Source: Nitrospira sp.
GTDB lineage: Bacteria > Nitrospirota > Nitrospiria > Nitrospirales > Nitrospiraceae
NCBI GenBank assembly: GCA_015709715.1
Contig: CP054184.1
Location: forward strand, 310,001 to 374,000
Reading direction: 5' to 3'
Length of the DNA: 64,000 nt
Position numbers and translations under genes: made by a program. Shown one piece after another: positions 60,652 through 64,000 of the stretch. The notes beneath the pieces are model-generated. The model worked only from the letters and a program-made list of their open reading frames with translations. It did not search any database and was not told the DNA's origin. Each line of letters begins with the position of its first letter. Positions within the stretch are counted from its first letter, which is position 1.

Positions 60652-62133
60652 ATGGATGACGCGAACGATCAACGGCAACAACGTATCAAGAAACTCGATC
60701 AGCTGCGCGAACTCGGTGTCTCTCCCTACGGAACACGTTTCGAGGTGAAAGATCGTGCGGGGCAACTGATCCGCTGGCACAGTGAGAAACCCAAGGAGGT
60801 CCTCGAGCAAGAGCAGGTCGCCTGCACCATTGCGGGCCGCATCGTCGGATTGCGCCGTTTCGGCAAGGCCGCCTTCGCCGTGCTGCAAGATGGTGCGGAT
60901 CGCCTACAGGTCTATCTCAAAAAGGACACGCTCGGGGAGCAGGCCCATCGCGTTGCGGAAGGACTCGACCTTGGCGACTGGATCGGGGTGACCGGGATCC
61001 TCTTCCGGACCAAAACCAATGAGTTTACGGTCGAGGCCAAGACGCTCACCTTCCTCAGCAAGGCCCTTCGGCCCCTGCCGGAGAAGTGGCATGGCCTGAC
61101 GGATGTAGAGACCCGCTACCGGCAACGGTACGTCGACCTCATCGCCAACCCGCAGGTCCACCAGATTTTCGCCTTACGGAGCCGCATCATCGCCGGCATA
61201 CGCGCCTTTCTGATCGAACGCGGGTTCCTCGAGGTGGAAACCCCGATGATGCATCCCATTCCCGGCGGGGCGGCGGCCAAGCCCTTCGTGACCCACCACA
61301 ACGCCCTGAGCACCGACCTCTACCTGCGCATCGCGCCGGAGCTGTATTTGAAACGGCTCATCGTCGGCGGGTTCCCGCGGGTGTTCGAGATCAACCGGAA
61401 TTTCAGGAATGAGGGCATTTCGACGATTCACAATCCCGAGTTTACGATGCTGGAGTTCTATGTCTCCTATGCGGACTATCAGGACCTCATCATCCTCACG
61501 GAAGAACTCTTCGCCACCTTGGCGAACACCGTGCTCGGCACCACCACCGTTGAGTACCAAGGCACACACATCGAGCTGGCGGCGCCCTGGCGACGGTGGT
61601 CTTACCACCAGGCCATCTTGGAGGTAAACGCCCTTCCGCCTTCCGTGTTGAAGAATCGCGATGAAGCCCTGGCGGCCGCCAAACGACTCGGGGTCGAGGT
61701 CGATCCCAAGGCCTCGCTGGTCAACATTCTGAACGAGATTTTCGAGGAAACGGTGGAGCCTCGCCTCCAACAGCCGACCTTCATCACCGACTACCCGATC
61801 GAGATCTCTCCCCTCGCACGCCGGAAGGATTCCGATCCCTCCCTGACCGATCGATTCGAGCTTTATATTGCAGGACGCGAGATCGCCAACGCCTTCTCCG
61901 AGTTGAACGATCCGCTCGATCAGCGAGAACGGTTCGAAGCGCAGGCGGCCCAACATGCCGCCGGTGACGAGGAAGCCCACCGCGTGGATGAGGATTTCCT
62001 GCGGGCGTTGGAATACGGCATGCCGCCGACCGCGGGCGAAGGGATCGGCATCGACCGACTGGTGATGCTCTTCACGAATCAGGCCTCGATCCGCGATGTC
62101 GTGCTCTTTCCCCAGCTGAGGCCTGAAAAATAG
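60652..62133 (+). CDS. lysS: Lysyl-tRNA synthetase (class II)
   Basis: 493 aa. N-terminal OB-fold anticodon domain (VACTIAGRIVGLRRFGKAAF), then class II core: motif 1 in FLEVETPMMHPIPGGAAAKP, motif 2 in FEINRNFRNEGISTIHNPEF and motif 3 GEGIGIDRLVMLFTNQASIR. Length and GGAAAKPFxTxHN are typical of LysS. It catalyses Lys charging of tRNA-Lys in the cytoplasm. It starts 18 bp after prfB and ends 2 bp before the Lol permease gene, so the three are probably one operon. Confidence 0.97.
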   Translation: MDDANDQRQQRIKKLDQLRELGVSPYGTRFEVKDRAGQLIRWHSEKPKEVLEQEQVACTIAGRIVGLRRFGKAAFAVLQDGADRLQVYLKKDTLGEQAHRVAEGLDLGDWIGVTGILFRTKTNEFTVEAKTLTFLSKALRPLPEKWHGLTDVETRYRQRYVDLIANPQVHQIFALRSRIIAGIRAFLIERGFLEVETPMMHPIPGGAAAKPFVTHHNALSTDLYLRIAPELYLKRLIVGGFPRVFEINRNFRNEGISTIHNPEFTMLEFYVSYADYQDLIILTEELFATLANTVLGTTTVEYQGTHIELAAPWRRWSYHQAILEVNALPPSVLKNRDEALAAAKRLGVEVDPKASLVNILNEIFEETVEPRLQQPTFITDYPIEISPLARRKDSDPSLTDRFELYIAGREIANAFSELNDPLDQRERFEAQAAQHAAGDEEAHRVDEDFLRALEYGMPPTAGEGIGIDRLVMLFTNQASIRDVVLFPQLRPEK

Positions 62134-62135
62134 CG

Positions 62136-63413
62136 ATGGCTCTGCCCTACGAAATTTTCATCGGTCTCCGGTACTTGCGGGCCAAGCGGCGCAACCGCAC
62201 CATCTCCTTCAATACGATCGTCTCCATCGTCGGCATCACGCTCGGCGTGGCGGCGCTGATCGGCACGGTCGGCATCATGACCGGCTTCAAGGAGGACATC
62301 CAAGCGAAGATCCTCGGCACCACGGCCCACATCCTCGTCAACGATCGCATGAAGGATTCGATGGTGGAGTACGAGGAGCAGGTCAAGAAGGTCGCAGGAG
62401 TTCCGGAGGTGGTCGCCGCCACGCCCTTTATCTTCCGGCAGGTGCTGCTGACCTCCTCATCCGGCGTACAGGGCATCATCCTGCGTGGCATCGACCCGGC
62501 CAGGGAAGGCCAGGTCACGGAACTGGCCAAGAACCTCGTAACGGGCAATCTCGACGATTTGAAGCAGCCCGTGAAGGTCGCGATTCCCGAGAAGGAGCGC
62601 GAACCGAACGGGCCAGACAGCGCCATGCGGCCCGGCATCATACTCGGCAAGGAACTGTCGATGCGGCTCGGGGTCTTTCCCGGCGACAGCCTGAACGTCG
62701 TCTCCCCCGTCGGTCCGATCACCGGGGCCAGCATGACGCCGAAGATCCGGCCCTTCGTGGTCGTAGGCATCTTTCAATCGGGCATGTATGAATACGACTC
62801 TTCCCTGGCTTATATCGAATTGGGGGAAGCCCAGAAGTTTTTCAACATGGGCACCAGCGTGACCGGTATCGAGGTCAAGGTGACCGATGTCTTCCGCGCC
62901 GGCGATATCGCCCGCTCCATCGAACAGACGCTGGGCTTCTCGTTCTGGGCCAGAGATTGGATGCAGATGAACCGCAACCTGTTCTCCGCCCTCAAGCTGG
63001 AGAAGACCATGATGTTCCTGCTCCTGGTGCTGATCACGATCGTCGCCTCCTTCAATATCGTCAGCACCCTCACGATGATCGTCACGGAAAAGCAGCGGGA
63101 AATTGCGATCCTCAAAGCGATGGGAGCGACCCGCAAGGGCATCATGCGGATCTTCATGTTGAATGGGCTGATCATCGGCTGCTCCGGCGCCGCGATCGGC
63201 GTGCCGCTAGGATACGCGTTTCTCTGGCTCATCCAGACCTTTTGGACCTTCGACCCGACCGTCTATTACATCTCCCGGATCCCGGTCCATGTCTTGGGGT
63301 CGGATGTGGCCTTGGTGGCGGGATCGGCCATCCTGATCAGTTTCGCCGCGACACTCTACCCCTCACTCCAAGCCGCCAAACTCGATCCGGCGGCGGCCTT
63401 GCGGTATGAGTAA
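62136..63413 (+). CDS. lolC: Lipoprotein-releasing ABC transporter permease (LolC/LolE family)
   Basis: 425-aa inner-membrane permease: N-terminal TM helix (about 20-45) preceded by LPYEIFIGLRYLRAKRRNRT, a large periplasmic domain (about 60-265), and three C-terminal TM helices (about 280-305, 335-360, 385-410) with the FtsX-like signature MIVTEKQREIAILKAMGATR and a closing FAATLYPSLQAAKLDPAAAL. This matches LolC/LolE, which extract mature lipoproteins for transfer to LolA. Only one permease is visible in the window; the second may be absent (LolF-like single permease) or lie elsewhere. Followed by lolD with a 12-bp gap. Confidence 0.92.
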   Translation: MALPYEIFIGLRYLRAKRRNRTISFNTIVSIVGITLGVAALIGTVGIMTGFKEDIQAKILGTTAHILVNDRMKDSMVEYEEQVKKVAGVPEVVAATPFIFRQVLLTSSSGVQGIILRGIDPAREGQVTELAKNLVTGNLDDLKQPVKVAIPEKEREPNGPDSAMRPGIILGKELSMRLGVFPGDSLNVVSPVGPITGASMTPKIRPFVVVGIFQSGMYEYDSSLAYIELGEAQKFFNMGTSVTGIEVKVTDVFRAGDIARSIEQTLGFSFWARDWMQMNRNLFSALKLEKTMMFLLLVLITIVASFNIVSTLTMIVTEKQREIAILKAMGATRKGIMRIFMLNGLIIGCSGAAIGVPLGYAFLWLIQTFWTFDPTVYYISRIPVHVLGSDVALVAGSAILISFAATLYPSLQAAKLDPAAALRYE

Positions 63414-63425
63414 TCAAATCCAGCC

Positions 63426-64000
63426 ATGATCGACGTCGTCGGACTCTATAAATCCTTTCCGATGGGGGGGCAGGAGTTGGTGGTGCTCAACAACATCAAC
63501 CTGCGCATCCAACGGGGTGAGATGATCGCCATCGTCGGAGCATCCGGTGCCGGGAAGAGCACCCTGCTCCAGATCCTCGGCACGCTGGACCGGCCGACCA
63601 GCGGCACGGTCACCTTCGACGGCCAGGATCTGTTTCAACTGAATGAGCAACAACAGGCCGATTTTCGGAACCGCCGCGTGGGGTTTGTCTTCCAGTTTCA
63701 CCATCTGCTTCCGGAATTCACGGCGCTGGAGAATGCTTGCCTCCCGGCCATGATTCAGAAACGCGACCTGGCGGATGTCGCCGGTGACGCGACAAAGCTG
63801 CTGCGCGAAGTGGGATTGGGCGAACGCCTCCACCACAAACCTGGTGAACTGTCCGGCGGGGAACAACAGCGGGTGTCGGTCGCCAGAGCCTTGATGCAGC
63901 AACCGGACCTGGTGTTGGCCGACGAACCGACAGGCAACCTCGATACCCATACGGGAGACGCGTTGTTCGCCCTCCTGCGTCAACTGAATCGTTCACGCGG
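63426..64000 (+). CDS. lolD: Lipoprotein-releasing ABC ATPase LolD (C-terminus off the right edge)
   Basis: ATG at 63426 opens MIDVVGLYKSFPMGGQELVV; the product reaches the right edge at about residue 191, so the end is missing. Walker A GASGAGKSTLLQIL, Q-loop VFQFHHLLPEFTALEN, signature LSGGEQQRVSVARALM, Walker B LVLADEPTGNLDTHTG are all present. The VFQFHHLLPEFTAxEN Q-loop is the LolD type within the MacB/LolD/FtsE group. Together with the upstream permease it powers lipoprotein release. No stop codon in the window, so it is partial. Confidence 0.93.
   Translation, partial: MIDVVGLYKSFPMGGQELVVLNNINLRIQRGEMIAIVGASGAGKSTLLQILGTLDRPTSGTVTFDGQDLFQLNEQQQADFRNRRVGFVFQFHHLLPEFTALENACLPAMIQKRDLADVAGDATKLLREVGLGERLHHKPGELSGGEQQRVSVARALMQQPDLVLADEPTGNLDTHTGDALFALLRQLNRSR

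Noticed and set aside
59347-60888. 513-codon open frame opposite prfB/lysS
   Set aside because: Antisense shadow; composition and repeats follow the sense genes, no domain recognised.

Overview
This 64 kb window reads as a GC-rich Gram-negative chromosome. Two lipoprotein-processing enzymes (Lgt, Lnt), a Lol exporter, many lipoproteins, flagellar rod genes, several sigma-54 activators and TPR proteins suggest a didermic, flagellated bacterium. The overall gene style resembles Nitrospirota (Nitrospira-like). That assignment is an inference from gene content; no marker gene in the window settles it.

Region 1 (1-12.9 kb) is mostly minus strand. It holds the end of a flagellar cluster (flgC partial, flgB), a FlrB/FlrC-like two-component pair overlapping by 4 bp, a large periplasmic TPR protein, and a second NtrC-type regulator. 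After a tRNA-Thr(TGT) and a PilZ gene comes a GlrK-QseG-GlrR-like cell-envelope signalling operon and an integral membrane protein.

Region 2 (13-23.2 kb) has clpB behind a good sigma-70 promoter, a comM operon, an Lrp-type RAM domain protein, a Gfo/Idh/MocA oxidoreductase, a dienelactone-hydrolase-like protein that lacks its nucleophile, a DUF423 protein and several unknown secreted or zinc-ribbon proteins.

Region 3 (23.3-30.4 kb) is a decayed accessory segment. It contains a two-copy, type I-E-like CRISPR fragment, a lipoprotein gene split by an intact IS3-family element, a long RelA/SpoT-domain gene broken by a degenerate IS407-type element plus an apparent deletion and a frameshift, and a tyrosine-recombinase remnant abutting tRNA-Leu(TAA). 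A 9-bp direct repeat of the tRNA 3' edge lies just before the RelA/SpoT gene and may mark the left end of an old integrated element.

Region 4 (30.5-46.7 kb) returns to housekeeping genes: YtxH, lgt, a TPR lipoprotein, an AddAB-like helicase/nuclease pair with a 54-aa zinc-ribbon gene and a thioredoxin-like gene, pgm, a P60-like lipoprotein, yacG, and the two subunits of DNA topoisomerase VI, which is uncommon in bacteria.

Region 5 (47-56 kb) is dominated by small envelope and stress proteins: hemerythrin, dodecin, two related cupredoxin-fold lipoproteins at 42.3 and 48.3 kb, an operon of one BamE-like and three mutually related lipoproteins, PPOX, VanZ, PilZ, and a two-TM protein with internal repeats.

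Region 6 (56.4-64 kb) runs cytochrome P450, lnt, prfB (with the programmed +1 frameshift), lysS, a LolC/E-type permease and the start of lolD. Lgt, Lnt and LolC/D together would mature and export the window's many lipoproteins.
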